A DNA stretch of 64,000 nucleotides from Gnetum montanum (GCA_015680685.1 MNCI01007802.1:607530-671529); one strand, 5' to 3'; shown: positions 1-13,089, numbered from the stretch's first letter. Made by a program: numbers and translations. The notes: generated by a model from the sequence alone, not told the origin.

Positions 1-2312
1 TTTTTTTGGTATTAGAAACTTGTACCAATTCAATCACCATATATTTTTTTCATTCATAAATTTTTAATCTCTATGTTTAAGTGGGATGAGACTAAAATAA
101 TCTTTGTTTTAATGGTAGGAATTCTCGAAACAACAATAAAAGTTATTATCATCTTGTTTTTTATTGTCCTTACATACTCATCTAAGAGTGTGACTTATCT
201 AGGTACTTCTAATGTGGCTCTACTTTCTATTCCTCATGTCTTTATCCATCATCTTGGGATTGCTATGGTTGATTTCTTCCCATTCACGTTTTCTTTCTTG
301 CCCATATTTGGACCAAATTTCCCTTGGTTGTGAGGTTCTACTAGCTTCAAGAATATGCTTTGATGCTATTTGGAATGAATCAAGGATCAATTATTATTCT
401 TCAAACAATTTTCCCTACTGATTTTAACTTTTTTCAATTCTTGATTTTAATTAAAATTCAAAATTTTAGAATTAAAAACATAAAAAAAATATGAAATATT
501 GTTTCCCAAGCTTTAAAACAACTAAATTGTTGAATTTTTAATTAATTTTCATCCATTTTTATGTTTTCTATCTTAATTCATTTAAAAATAGTGTGTTAGC
601 AAATTTTATAGATTTCTCTTTGGTGGCTCCATGACAAAGAGCATAGCATTGATGATTATAGATTTTTAATTTTTAAGATAGATATATTTTAGTGATTTTA
701 TTATTTTTTTCAACTTTATTGGTTTTGGTACTACTTCTTTGGGAATTTACAACTCTTCTTCATTAATGTTCTCTTCTTTTACATTACCTCCTTGAAAAGG
801 TTGTTACCTCACTTTCTTTATCTCATTTAACTTTTCCATGTAAAGGTTAGTGATTTTTACCATGGGTTCCATAATTAACTTAGAATTACAACTATAATTC
901 ATAGAACTCTCTAATTTTGTATAATTTCTCGTTCATATTCCTTGAAAATATCCAAGATCATGTCTCTAATTTTATGCTTAGCATCAATGGTGCTAAGCTA
1001 AGGCCTTCTCATGATGATTAAAAATTATTCTTTATTGTTTCCCATATGAATAACAAAGAAATGTTTATGATAGAACCATCTACTAATGATGGTTATCACA
1101 TGTTTCACTTGTCATAATGGGACTATGATAAACTAATCAACAAGCTTAAGTTTATGTTGCATTTCTTTTATAATAATAGGTTTCAAGATTTGTACATTTC
1201 ATATGAGATTATATTCATCTCAAAACTTGATACTAAGAGATATTTTCAAGGTGAAGTTTCCAAAAATTTGTAAATAGATCAAAGTTCTTTCTAGATCTGT
1301 CCTCTTCTTGACAAGAATTTAGACCTTAAGCTAATCATGCACTACATAAGTCAACATAAAATTCTTGATACTTAAGTTTTAGTTTGAAGGTAATGTACGT
1401 TCTTTTGAAAAATTAGAAGGTATTGAAGCTTGAGATCAATTCACAATTATAGAGTCTTGCACTGGTTCATATGAACTAATAGGTTTACTAGCTCCTTCTG
1501 TATGGAACCCACCTAAAGAAAGGATGTTTTCTATGCTTACATGTAAAGCTGTTAGCACTATCATCCATCTTCTTGTGAATAGTTCTGATGATATTCTTTT
1601 GCTACAATTGTGGTGGTAGCTTTCCTTTTATTAATGGTAGTGAAATTGAAGGAAGTGGAGAGTGAGAATGTTGATGGTATTACAAAGGATGATGGAAAAC
1701 ATAGAAAGGTGGTAAATTTCATGTAGTAGTAGATCTATGATACGTATGTGGATGGTAGTAGTAAGAAGATGCTTGAGTAGTGGCACCACATGGGAAAACA
1801 AGTTGCTAGACATAATAACCATAAGGATTAGGTTTCTAGTAAGAATAATGTTGCCTAGATGATGGAATTTTCCACAATTGTAGAGTTTCTTAGTACTAAT
1901 GATGTTGCTCTTGACGTTAAGAAGGAGTTCCATTTTGATAATATTAATGTTGCTGGCAGAACTACCTATAATATCTTTAAGGATGAAACAATATTCTTAG
2001 CATCTACATTTTAACAAACTTTGGGTTTAAAGCATCTACCCTTGATCTTTATAAGTGTATCATGATGAAACAACATCCTTGGGAACATTTGTATTAGCAT
2101 AAATCACATCCATCATTTTCTTTTGAATTAGAATTAGTAAGTAGTTTAACTATAATATATTTTCCTTTCTACTTGTACATGTCCCTTTCTTCTTCTCTCT
2201 TGTAAGTTCCTGTTCTATCTTTTGTTCTACAATCTTTAATATGAATGTAAATTTCTTATCCATAAAGTTCCATGTCTTCTCAATCTTAGTTATAATTTTT
2301 GAAATAGATTTC
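1..2312. other. AT-rich spacer, no gene recognised
   Basis: Short open frames (for example 73-333 plus and 1631-1933 minus) show no domain, motif or codon pattern that I recognise. Poly-A and poly-T tracts are frequent. The sequence from about 1150 to 1960 has the look of long-decayed coding DNA, but no frame stays open and no family can be named. Confidence 0.5.
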
Positions 2313-3089
2313 TGATGAGCAGTCGAGCTATCCTTATGCCCAACCATACATATCACAAAGAATTCACATGTGATCTAGTTGAATTCTGTGGACTCTCTAG
2401 TTTCCAGTACATTAGTCTTCTAGGAAGTGAACCTTTCCCTAAGGTCATTCATTGTCTTCCCAATTACACTTGTGATGCACATGGTATGGTTAAGTGTAAT
2501 CAAGGCATATGATTTTTATTATTTTTTGTTTTATGTTCTTTTGTGGTTAAAGAGAGAGATGGAGTAATTTAATAACTAATTTAATTTGACTGACTAATTA
2601 ATCCATAAGTAGTTCTAACATAAGCATCTAGTCCCCCTTTTCATACACATCTTGAACCCACATATCCATTGCTATGTTACCATGCACTATGCTACTAGGA
2701 AAACAAAGCAATAATGCTACTAGGATTACCAAGTGAATATGTGTTTACACTCAAAGTGGTGATACTTATGTATTTAGTTTATATAGCTTATCTTGCTTAA
2801 TCACTTAATTAGCTTAATCACTAAGAAACTTTGAACAAATAACTAAAAACATTAAATGAAAAAAAAATATTTAAACTATCTAGAATGCTACAAGGTTTAT
2901 CAAGAAGCTTGTCTTTATTTCCATACACATTGGTGTGGTTTAGGTACAATAGTGCTCAAATAAAGATTCGTACACTCAATGACTCCTACTATGGGCACTC
3001 AAGAAAATATTCTAACTATCAAAGGTAAAAATTGCAAGAATTTAGCTACTACTATGAATTAAATTCCCATAAACATGGTTGGGAGCTTG

Positions 3090-3097
3090 TATTTATA
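3090..3097 (-). promoter_or_regulatory. TATA box of the H1 LTR
   Basis: On the minus strand the LTR reads AACTATAAATACAAGC here. The other two H-family LTRs carry TATAAAT at comparable places (55431 and 61389), so this is a likely retroelement promoter rather than a chance AT run. Confidence 0.5.
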
Positions 3098-3117
3098 GTT
3101 TTTTCTCTAGGGTTATT

Positions 3118-3240
3118 TCAATGGGGCCTCGTCAATGTAACAAATGCTACATCAATGTGGCCCTGTTGATGAGGCAAGACCACATAAATGGGGCCCCATT
3201 GATGGGGGCCCGTCAATGAGGTTACGTTAGTGGGTGCTTG
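3118..3240 (-). repeat. short GC-rich CATCAATG/GGGCC repeats in H1 U3
   Basis: About six imperfect copies of a block of the form ATCAATG-GGGCC occur in 120 bp, in an otherwise AT-rich LTR. The H3 LTR has a similar cluster at the same relative place (61190-61370) built on TTGACACATC and ATCAAC words. Confidence 0.5.
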
Positions 3241-3499
3241 TTGACATGAAACTTTGATACTCATCATACCCTAATGACTAAATGAAAGTTCATCCTCGAG
3301 TTCCTTTACAAAATTGGGAAGGTATGAGATTATTTACTAACTCTTAACAAAACTAAGTGCTCGAGTGTACAAATCAACAAATTACAAAAATTATGGTGTT
3401 CATGACATAGACTTGAACACCATGACATGATTGCACAAAACATTGGATAACACATCCTATGATGGCCTGAAGATGGTGGTGAAGATCATATAATCCTAT

Positions 3500-6350
3500 G
3501 TAGTGGAGGTTCTTAAGGCTTTGAAAGATATTCATCAGCTTTGAGCATGTGTGATAGCTGAGATAGCTATGGTTGTCCTACTATAAATGCAACCTCCAAT
3601 GGAAGGTGAAAGGCATCAAGTAATTCCTTCATCTTCTCATTTTTACTCCAAGGATCATTCATGGTCCACGGGACATCACCAATGTGGACAAAAATAAGGA
3701 TACCCCATAGAGAATGCATTATAGGGAACATCACCTTCACATTGACAAACTAGGCAATGATTTGTTGACATTCAATATCGAATGCCTTGATATGATCTGT
3801 AGTTCTTGGTAGTCATTCATCCTCCTAGCTAGGTTCTTGGTAGTTGATTTTTGATCTATGAATTAGGCCTTGAGAACTTCCAGTTCATTGTTAGCCACTA
3901 CAAGCTTGTCCTTGGTGTCCTTGTGGTGCTTGAACTTAGCCTCATACAACAACTACAAGTTAGCCATCTATTTCTCAAGTTTTGACTATGGCCATCCGAC
4001 ATTCAACATGGCCAAGTTTGCATAATGGAGATTGGCAAGCTCCATGTACTCTGTCATCTCCTCAATCTACAACTCCTTCATGCAAATTTCCACTTTGTTG
4101 TAGGCATCTATCCCATCAATGATGGATTTCCATAACTCTTTTCCTAACTAGAGTTACTAGAGGATATCATTTGCCTTTGACTTCACTAATTGGATGTGCT
4201 TCTCATTTACTTCTTTCTGTAGCCCAACCCATTCTTTGTAATGGTCCTTGACTTTGTCAAATTCAAGAGCCTTCAATTTCTAGGTGGCTACCTCAATCAT
4301 AATTTTCTGGTGAAGGGTGTAGACTTCCTCCATGGAGAGATTCCTATTCTCTACTACCAATATCCTCAATTCTATGTTTGCTCTAGCTAATTGCTCACAC
4401 TATTAATGGATGAAATTAGTTAATGGTTGCTTGTGTGCATCAACATTTTGCAAGCGATAGTTCTTTATGATTAGTTAGACATTCTCCTTATGAGTTTGAT
4501 CCAAGGCTTTTTAGATCTTGTGTTGTGTAGCCTTTAGCAAGGATTGATAGAACACTATTTCCTCTCTTGCATCCTTCAACCCCTTTGAGTTTGGTGTGAA
4601 TCTATTGCATAGATTCATCTCCTATAAGTACTAGATTAAGGAATGTGAGATTGGCAATCTAGGCTCTTATTTCTTTAAGCCAAGCATTCATTTTGTTCCA
4701 TGGCTATTTTAAGTTGCCCCTCCAAAATGATATTTTTCCCCTTGCCTCTAGCAGCTCTGACTAGGTTGCAATGATAGTGTTTGGAAGATCAAAGACAACT
4801 AGAGGTGGTTACCTAGTTTCCACCAGTCAGTCCAATAATTCTTCATGTTATGTTGCATTTATTTTGCCGCTTGTCATTCCTATGGACATTTTCACATCTT
4901 TGAGTGTAGTGATATTTGGTACAGATGTCATAGGTGCATTGAAAGTTTTGACAATATGATCAATGACCACTTCTGCTGTAGTCTCCTACCCTTGATGTTG
5001 CATCACCAATACAGTTAACTTTTTGTCCTCCTCCAAGTGCACTAAGAAATTCATAGTGTTCCTAGATATTTCTAGGAGTAATTTTTGTTCTATAAGAGAT
5101 ACTATGATCTCTCTGATGCTTGGATTTAACCTTGTAGGTAGCTTCATTCTTTATGTTGAGAAAATAGATCCACCCTCATCCATCAAATTGATTTTTCAGC
5201 CCACCTCATCGAGGTGATTCATTACTGGTCTATAGACAAATGGGTCCTCACCACTTATTCATGCTTGTTACTCTTGTTCACTCAAGAGTCATTCTCTATA
5301 TTCTTGCAACCATTGGGTGGTTGCAGCAATGTCTAGCACTATTGTTTGAGTGGTAGGTGGAGATGGTGATCGCTACTCCTCTTCATGGATTGTAGTTGCA
5401 AGCATTTTATCCTTCACCATTTTCATCTAGTTGGTAGTTGGAACATTTTTAACTATGTCATTGGTATAATAAACTACTCCTCCCCTTCCAAAAGGTATTT
5501 TGATGATGCATGGAATGAGAACTGCATTCCTTCTACATTCATTTTCTTTAAATTGCTTCTTAATCTTCAAATAGACCAGCTACGAAAGGTTGACTAGGAA
5601 TCTCCCACTCAAAGTGGTGCATGATGGGGTAGAGAAGGCACTGATTTTGCTTAGCCTCACCAAGGGATTAAGGTGGAAGGCTGCAATCTTGTAGTAAATC
5701 CTCTTTGCTAGTGTGAGTATGTCAGACAACTTGCAGTTGACACCATAGCACCGTTGACCCATTCTTTCTTGATACTGGGATCTACTTGCATTGGAATTTC
5801 AGTAAGGTTTGTCCCTTTTTGGAACAACCCAAGCACTATAACAATGGCCTACACTAAGTAGGACACTAATATATCCTTTATTTTTACCATTAATTTGGTC
5901 TACCTATCATTCTAGAATAAAAATGTTTCACCTATGTACCACTCAGTGAAAGTGATGATTGGCCACATGGGTGAGGCCTTCAGCTGGTCTTGTACTTCTT
6001 TTGATGCATGCTCCAGGAAAGGGCCAAAGTTTAACTCCTAGAGCACCAAATTTTGGACCTTTCTTGATTTAATTTGATTCAAGTAGGCCTCTATCAAGGT
6101 CACCTCAAGATTTTCTAATTGTGCTAGTGCATCATCCCCATGTGAGTGCTCTATTATTGCTATTGGTTCTAGAATCTGTTTGATAGATTCCACTTATGCC
6201 TCTTCTCTAAGAGGACCTATGGCATGGGTTGCGAGTGGTTCTTCTTGGGGCTATTCTTAGCCTCTTCCCATTCTAGGTTGTTTCTTCCTTAGTTAGGATA
6301 GTCCTGCTTCCTACGTGTGCTTTTCCTTTAGTGCCATCTATGGTCACAAC
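3500..6350 (-). pseudogene. H-family 3' ORF, copy A (coiled-coil-like, unknown function)
   Basis: This decayed ORF lies between integrase and the 3' LTR of H1 on the same strand, the place where some Ty3/gypsy elements keep an env-like or extra ORF. I recognise no domain. It is real coding sequence because a second copy (44250-46427 plus 54412-55113, plus strand) aligns to it over several separate blocks in the same order: YKIAAFHLNPLVRLSKISAF against FKIEAYHIFPTKRLNRISTY, ANLHYANLAML against ANLQYANLAML, NNELEVLK against NSELEVVK, and FVNVKVMFPIMHSLWGI against YVKENNMFPQLLCPWEV. The C-terminal half is rich in K, E, L and A and looks like a coiled coil. Stops and frameshifts are frequent. No signal peptide or membrane segment is evident, so an envelope role is not supported. 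Ends are approximate. Confidence 0.6.
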
Positions 6351-8379
6351 ACATCCATGGATTAGTATATGTAATGTGTAACTTTAAAGTTTTGAGTACC
6401 TTCTCATGTTAGTTAGTTACATCTTGGCAAAGGTTGGACCATCGTAGATAGATTATTTTATGATTATTTTATTAATTATTTATTATAATTCTCACCAAAG
6501 CTTGATGGAAAGGTTTAACTCTTGTAATTTGGTGTTTAATGGTTGATTTCTTAGTTAAACCTTTATGGGTGTTAGAAAAATGGTAAAACATTTTCTATTA
6601 AAAATGGTACATTTGTGGCTCCCACGATGAAGACCTTACCTTTAGTAGCTACAAGGTCAAAGAATAGAGTGATTTGGATAAATGGTTTATAAGTTATAAG
6701 CTTTAGAAGGTCCTAGTCTCTCAAAATTTGAAAAACTCCTTTGGTGTTTATGAGAAATGGTAAAAATTTCTAATGTCAATATTTCAAATATGAGAATTTT
6801 TTCATTGAAATTGGGATCCATGGAATCCTAGAAAATCCAAGAATATAAGAAAATCATTGAAGAGGGACTTTGAAAGCTCAAAAATTCAAAAAACTGATGG
6901 AGAATGTAGTTAATGAATAAAATATGTAAAGGAGCACATGGTCTGATGTGGAAAATGGGTGTACGAAAGATTCTATTTGCAAGAATGCCTAAGGATAAGG
7001 TACTTAATGAACCTGACCAAGAGATATGCAAGTGGGTCATTTCCATAATAGACAAATTTCTTGTTTGCCCTTGCATAACCTCAACCTAAGGAGTTTGTGG
7101 ACCCCATAGGTGATTAATGGACGATGGAAGTTAAGGACCACACTCGAAAGATTTTACCTAATAATTCAAGTACATCATACTAAGACATGGAATCAAGAAC
7201 ATGGATACTAATAGTGAGGTGAATTATGGTCAGCATAGATGGATGATAGAGAAGATGGAATGGAATTTCAAACCATATGACCTTTGTGAGAATTGTATTT
7301 AAAATGACTTGAGAGATCCATCCTTAGTCTAGATCAAAACCAACCTCTTTTAGTGACTTTGCATTGTCACTCTAAGACTGATCCATCCCCTTGAGACACA
7401 AGAGTGCTCCCACAAAACAATCACCATTTCACAAAGAAAAGAAAATAGAATTAGGAAGTGAGAGAGGGCCTTAATTAGAGGGAACCTTCAAGCATGGGTA
7501 GCATATCTTTCTAGTTCCATAACTAGTGGTTGTAGCCCATTTATTTGTCTAAGGGGTGTTCTTTGAATTTTCATCATGTTTTTTGGTTTCTTTTTAATCT
7601 TTTTGGATGGGAACCACACCATGCAAAGACCATATCTTACTTCTTGTTATTGGAACATGGAACCATAAGAAGTTGATGAAAACACTAAAGCACCCAAGTA
7701 AGTAGAAGGGTACAAAGAGTATTCAGTCCCCTTGAAGCCACACCATGTAAAAATCTTTGAATCCTTTCCAATTTTAGAAACTACAAAGGTCACCAATTTA
7801 TTGAAGGTTTATTAATGAAAGGGACCTCAAACTTACAAAATAAGGAAAACCATAGAGTTTGTGAATGAGTGGATGTCGTGGACTCACTGCCTATTCCATG
7901 AAAAAGAAACTATGACTTAGTAATTGGCAATGAAATTCAAAAAAATAGAAACTAGACACTAGCAAAAGAAAAAAAACATGAAGCACAAACCACCATTAAA
8001 AATAGCTATAGCACCACTCTGTCTTGTTGGCACAAAGCATATTTATTAGAAAAAAATTGAAAATCACACTCAAACCAAAACAAAGTAAAATATATAAGAA
8101 AGTATAAAATATTCAAGAAAGCTTCAAATGTACTAACGATGATGTAAAACAAAAAATGGTCTAAAAATAGGAAAAGTTTTGAAAATAAAAAAGTTGTAAA
8201 ATAAAAAACATGGGAGACAAAAAATGGAAAAACTAAAGAGCCATATGGATAATTTAGCATGGATGGCCATCTCCCCCATGATTGAGTTGTAAGAAGGAGA
8301 CCTAAAAAATTAAACATGGTTGTCCATCCATTGAGGTATTCGTTGCATTGGCTTGCTTGGGCTTATGAAAAAGCTTTAC
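6351..8379. other. spacer between H1 integrase and 3' ORF
   Basis: No frame with recognisable similarity. It probably represents the H1 region downstream of integrase, but I see no element or repeat in it. The open frame 8006-8317 minus is low-complexity (F/L-rich) and is not accepted. Confidence 0.4.
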
Positions 8380-9480
8380 TATTAGATGTTGACCAACTAC
8401 TTTTTATTTTGGCTCTCAAGTTTGTATATGGTCATGGCCCTAAGAAAAAGGTTTTAGAAATTATATAAGATCCCCTCCATAATTTTTGAAACTTATTTTT
8501 TTGTAGTACATGTGTGGGGTTCTAGTAGAGAACCTTATCTCTTGCTTAAAATTTTGTTTTTCATATCCTCAAGTCATGTCATTGTTTGTTGAATGCCTTG
8601 TGTACTTCATTCAAAGATAGGACCACTAATCAATTTTTTTCTAGCATGTTGAGGTTGATAAATCTTTCTTTTTGTGCTAGGATTAGGTCAAGATTTAGTT
8701 CATAGACTATTGAGAGTGTATGAAGCTTAGATTGAATTGGGAGTGTTGGAAGTTTTTTGTACACCAACTCGTAGGAAAAGTAGCAAATAGGGAGTTTTCA
8801 TGTTAAATTTTGTGCTCCAATCTCTCCTATATTTGCTTATGGTCCTTGTTAGAATCTTTATGATCTCCCTATTAATTACCTCTACTTAACCATTGGCTTG
8901 GGCATGATAGGGTGTTGTTACTTTATGTTTGACCCCCAAGCATTGCATAAGTTTTCAAAAGGTGGTACTTGTAAAATGAGCTCTATTGTTAGAAATCAGT
9001 GCACATGGCATCCCAAACCTGTTTACAATAGTTTGTTGTACAAATCTAGGAGTAGTGAATGATGTACAATTAGTGACAACTATTGCTTCTGCCCATTTGG
9101 TGCAGTAGTTGACTACTATGATGATGTATGTATTTTCATTGGACATAGGTATGATGGGATCCATAAAGTCTATGCCCCATATGTTAAAGGGCTTAGGTGG
9201 TTAAATGCACTATTGAGGATCATCCATTCAAGTGGTCATCGCACCATCTTGTCAATAGGGCTCACAAGATTGGACAAATTAATGGACATCCTTGAAGATT
9301 GTAAGACAATAGTATCCTACCATCATGATTTTTAAGGCCATGCACCTCCCTACATAGTGGCCTCTGTAAGGACCTTCATGAGCATCTTGGAGAATGTGTA
9401 TTTGATCTGCATTAGGGACATACCAATGAACTAGGCCATCATCACACACCTTGTAAAGGTATCCATTGATTTTCATAAAG
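8380..9480 (-). pseudogene. H1 integrase (Ty3/gypsy), broken
   Basis: Integrase is the enzyme that inserts retrotransposon cDNA into the host genome. Reading down the minus strand, the zinc-binding part lies near 9476-9279 (HEGPYRGHYVGRCMALKI). The core follows at about 9170-8955, with NYCTKWAEA and RFGMPCALISNNRAHF. The C-terminal part near 8780-8450 has SYELVYKKLPTLPI and a degraded F-x-G-x-L...LGP-like stretch. The first two catalytic aspartates (usually in VDY-TKW and SDNG/SDRG contexts) are both asparagine here, and the frame is broken at several places, so it cannot be active. It follows RNase H directly, in the normal Ty3/gypsy order. The lineage within Ty3/gypsy is not settled; RT suggests Athila-like. 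Confidence 0.8.
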
Positions 9481-9500
9481 TACTATACCTGATGAAGAAA

Positions 9501-10110
9501 CTATTGTTTCTTCCTAAAGTCCAGATCTTGTGGAATCTCCTGAGTAAGAAGGCAAGTGAGGATGCCATTGTACCATTCTATTTTTGTGGACACTTGGTCA
9601 TTGATTTCTCTTGTAAAGAGGAGTGTGTTCAAAAATTGATTAGAGAGTGGGCTCTCCTCCTTTTTATTATTCCATCTTAATTGAGAGAGATGTTTAATGA
9701 GCACATTCTTAGTTCCTTTCTAATCTACCATTGTAAGATTGAATTCTTGAAAGATCACCAAGCATCGTATGATACAAGGGATCACCATTGGCTTGCTAAT
9801 TAGGAAGTGAATGGAACTATGATCTATGTGCACAAACATGTTATAGCCAAGCACATAGTGCCTAAACTTTTCAAAAGCATACACCATTGTCATTAGTCCT
9901 TTCTTAGTTATGGTGTAATTCAAATGTGCACCCATAATGCTTTGACTACCACAGTGGATGTAGTATGTATGTTTCTTATCATCCAATTGCATAAGCACAA
10001 CTTCCAAAGCATAATTAGATGCATTTGTCATTATGTGAAATGGTCTAGACTAGTTTGGTGCCCATAGAATTGGATTTTTTATGAGTTTGTCCTTTAGCTA
10101 TTGGAATGCA
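9501..10110 (-). pseudogene. H1 RNase H and linker, broken
   Basis: RNase H removes the RNA strand during reverse transcription. The minus-strand segment 10031-9720 carries the classical Ty3/gypsy RNase H pattern: a start resembling DASDYAVG (here NASNYALEVVL), then YAFEKFRHYVLGYNMFVHIDHSSIHFL, where the HIDH part corresponds to the usual TDH motif, and EFNLTMVD at the end. Below it, 9704-9501 continues in a neighbouring frame with the usual linker to integrase (HLSQLRWNN). The first catalytic Asp has become Asn. Frameshifts separate it from RT and integrase. Confidence 0.8.
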
Positions 10111-10359
10111 TGTTTGCACTCCTTAGTCCAAATAAATGAAGCATCTTTCTTTATAAGCTCGACCAACAACTTTGTGATCTTAGAGAAATTTTCTATAAAC
10201 CACTGGTAGTAGCCAGTGTGTCCAAGAAATGATTAGATGTCTTTGACTATCTCTGGTGAGTGTGTGATTCCTTAGATGACCTGTATCTTTTTGGGTGTAC
10301 CTCGATCCATTTTTGTGAAATTCAATGCCCTAGTACTACACCTTCCTAGACCATTAAAT
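10111..10359 (-). pseudogene. H1 RT, C-terminal part beyond the T1 insertion
   Basis: Minus-strand translation gives the RT connection region, including PKKIQVI, SFLGHTGYYQWFIENFSKI and an FIWTKECKHAFQ-like stretch. The N-terminal part of the same RT is at 29177-30060. The break point falls within the RT, just before the residues that normally read LGH. Homology to Ty3/gypsy RT runs on smoothly once the 18.8-kb T1 element and one copy of its 5-bp duplication are disregarded. The two parts are therefore one gene split by insertion. Confidence 0.85.
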
Positions 10360-10364
10360 AGCTT
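10360..10364. repeat. target site duplication of T1 (left copy, AGCTT)
   Basis: AGCTT immediately left of the T1 LTR boundary, identical to 29172-29176 immediately right of the other LTR. Five bases is the usual length for Ty3/gypsy insertion. Confidence 0.9.
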
Positions 10365-12082
10365 TATAGTAACCAAAAACATTGGCGGCTGGAAGAATGT
10401 CGGGGGTCGACGGATGCGACAGTTCCAATCCCATATTTGCAGGAGGGCTGTGTTGGGTCTGTGCAGACACGAGGTGCCCTGAACGGTCTAGTTGATCAGA
10501 CAAGAACTTACATCGACATAGATATAGCCTTTTGCAATGTAAATAATGTGAAATGCGAGATAATCATTAAGGGTAAATGAAGCAAGGGAGAAACTATAAA
10601 AATGCAACAGTAATATGAAATAATTCTTAAAGGTAAATAAGACAGAAAATAATGCAAAAAACGAGACAACAAATGAGAGATAAAGTAAAGTATGGTTAGA
10701 AACATGCACCGCTCCAAAGCTACAAACTTGTTCGGTCAGGGTGGATACAATTTACTCCATAGCATGAGGGAGTGCAGAAGTCTTGAGAGTAACCAAGGCG
10801 TGCCAGGAAAAAAGAGCTATGCGCTTGGATGCGGACTTGCATACAAACAATGCAAGGCTCTACCAAGGTGGTAGAATGGAGATAGGGACCTTACGCCAGC
10901 CGAGAGAGACTCACTGTTTACAATGTTAGATAGATGAATTTGATATTACAATGCTGGAGAGAGGGGAAATCTTTGTTTTAGAATTTCAAAGTTCCCACTA
11001 CTTGGAAGCTGTTTTCTTCAAGAAAGATGCAAACTCTTTTGAAATTGCCAACTTTAAAAATTGCAAACTTTTCCAAATTGTGGGTACTTCTCAAAATTGC
11101 CGACCTATTACATGCTGTTTGCCAGGATATTTATAGGGCTGAAGGTAACCAAAAAGGGGTGATTTTGAATGCTATGTGTCGTAGGCTTGTGTTGTCTTAC
11201 TGGCACCACTCAATTCATCTATGACCGTTGGGCCTACAAGACCATTGCGTACCATGCAATAACTATGATCCTACCATGCTGTAATTGCGCCATGAGCGTC
11301 TGGAGATGTGTGCCAACGGTTCGATTAGGTGGAGTGCATTGATGTCACACAACCACCTGTATGCCTTGTTGTGCTTTGTGACATAGCCTACTTGGCATAG
11401 CATAGCACTTTGTTGTGTGTTCTGTTATATGTCACATGCTTGCTACACTATGCTATGCTACGTAGCATAGCGTAGTGTAGCAACTTGCCTTAGCCACGAC
11501 AGCTCTGCCAATTTGCAAACCTTTCTCCTACGATGGAAGTCTTGTAAACTCCGTTGACTCCACCTTTCAAACTACCTTTTGTCTCTTCTGTAGGATTGCT
11601 ATGCCTTGCTGTGCCATGTAGCTCAACGTAGCAGAGTAGCAGACATGGTCCACCACTTCCTGACGAAAAGAGGCATCACTACAGAACTCAAAATTGGGTG
11701 AGGGGAGTGGGTGGTGTGGTTGTTTCCATGCTATATTGTGTGACATCGTGTAGCGTAGCACTTTGTTCTACCATCATCTTCTGCAGCTTGCTACACTACA
11801 TAGCGTGGCTTTGTGACTTAGAAAACTTCCTGAACTGTTTCTTGCACATCTAGGATGCTATTGCCAATTCTGCACACTGTTCCTAAGTAGGCTACCAGCT
11901 GTTTAGGCTACTTTGGTGGATGAGCAAGATGGTACAGGGCCTATCCATGCTTAAAGTAGAAACTTTTTCGAACTGGTCAACCTGGACTCAGAATGTTCTT
12001 CTCCCGATGAACTACCATAGTGCTGTGCAGACTACAAGAGCCTGGTGAATTAAGGATGACCTTGCATTTTTAAGGTCTTTCA
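10365..12082 (-). mobile_element. T1 3' LTR
   Basis: 1718 bp; on the minus strand it starts TGAAAGACC at 12082 and ends at 10365, where the terminal CA has mutated (ACTATA against CGCTACA in the other copy). It matches 27445-29171 end to end. Over 10374-10422 against 27454-27502 I count 12 differences in 49 positions, all transitions. It contains the conserved TATA context and several TGCTACGCTATGTAGCATAGC-type palindromes (about 11390-11480, 11600-11640, 11740-11810). Confidence 0.9.
11128..11135 (-). promoter_or_regulatory. TATA box of T1 3' LTR
   Basis: The minus strand reads AGCCCTATAAATATCC around this position. The same context, AG(C/T)CCTATAAATAYCC, recurs in the other four Tat-family LTRs of the window (28203, 31000, 46979, 53999). 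Confidence 0.6.
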
Positions 12083-12105
12083 TTGACCACTCTTTATCAA
12101 CGCCT
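12083..12105 (-). promoter_or_regulatory. polypurine tract of T1
   Basis: Immediately inside the 3' LTR the minus strand reads GATAAAGAGTGGTCAA. T3 has AATAAAGAGGGACCAT directly before its own 3' LTR (53441-53457). The shared AAAGAG-GG core next to the LTR is the expected plus-strand primer. Confidence 0.65.
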
Positions 12106-13089
12106 GGAGAACAGGCTTGATGGATGTTAGCAAAGAATATGAAACACCTCAGCAAGAGAAATGCAAATGTTTTCACTTGGTGAGTTCTGAGACGTCGCTT
12201 GGCTATGCTTGAGAGTGTTGCATTGGTTTTGTAAAGGTTAAGGCAGAGAGCAAAGATGATGTTTAGCTGAGTCCCTCGTCGAAGTGCTCTAAGGGGCTCA
12301 TTTGTGTTTTCATCTTTGGCTAGTGTTGTTCTTCAACTCTTGTAGGTAGGTATCCCCTCTATAGGATGAGTTGCGTTACATCCATGGAAGGTTCTGACTT
12401 GCCTACTGCAACCTTTCGCATGGCAAGCTGTGTTACGCACGTGATGGAATTTGTAGTCTAAAGTAGCGAAGCTAGTTAAGGCTCTCACTTCGCAACGCTA
12501 TAACGTTTGCTGCTGTAGCGAGGTGTGTTTGTGGGGACAAGGTCTTACTAGTTGCTAGCATTGTTGTTACTCTTGGGCACCGTTGCTGGTGTGAGATGCC
12601 CAAAGCTGGAAGGCCAGCAGCTACCTTGGCAACGCCAGTGCAAGGGAGCTGGCCTCTAAGGCACTGGGAGCTATTATGGACACGGATGCACTAGAATCCC
12701 CACCAAAGGAATGCATGCTCAGTCCAGCTATGGGATCAGCTACCACATAGCTGAACATTGCGCAAGTCGAAACCTTGGAGGGAAACTGAAGAGCAACAAT
12801 ATTATGGCTAGGCCACAATACTGTCAACACCTCAGAAGTGGGAACGAGTCCAAGAACTACCGTCAAGGCAGTGGGCCATGGTGACAGTAGGTTCAAAGGG
12901 CCTGTGTGACATCGTACAATGTCTTCGAAGGGTCAGCATGACACCAAGGATGGCGGCACCACGTATGCTCCAGACCACGTTCTCCTTGCATCGAGAACTA
13001 CGTCCTAGAGCTGCGATGTTCCACCCATGCACCGGCATCATGCCCCTTCGTTCGATGTATATCTAGTGGTGGTGCATGTTGAGGGTGTG
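12106..13089 (-). other. T1 3' untranslated region
   Basis: About 1 kb between hairpin block C and the polypurine tract. It is GC-richer than the surroundings. Open frames on both strands (12621-12896, 12832-13041, 12878-13066) overlap each other and resemble nothing I know, so I treat the region as non-coding element sequence. Confidence 0.5.

Larger units (their letters stand above)
2313..3266 (-). mobile_element. 3' LTR of Ty3/gypsy element H1
   Basis: Read on the minus strand the LTR starts TGATGAG at 3266 and ends CTGCTCATCA at 2313, about 954 bp, in the usual TG...CA form. It is homologous along its length to the plus-strand LTRs at 55332-56233 and 61158-62077. Shared blocks include the start, a stretch of the type TTGGTAATCC, a CATATGCCT block and the terminal CTCATCA. 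The flank just inside the element (3267-3310) matches the flank of the other two LTRs (AAGGA-CTCRAGGATGA followed by a GGGTA purine tract), as expected for a polypurine tract. The partner 5' LTR is not in the window. Confidence 0.8.

Noticed and set aside
73-421. two overlapping hydrophobic plus-strand frames
   Set aside because: Composition alone explains the hydrophobic residues; no start context or similarity.
3500-6350. envelope gene in H1
   Set aside because: The position fits, but there is no signal peptide, membrane segment or cysteine pattern; coiled-coil-like composition instead.
8006-8317. 103-residue F/L-rich minus-strand frame
   Set aside because: Low complexity, no neighbours of matching frame; chance opening in AT-rich DNA.
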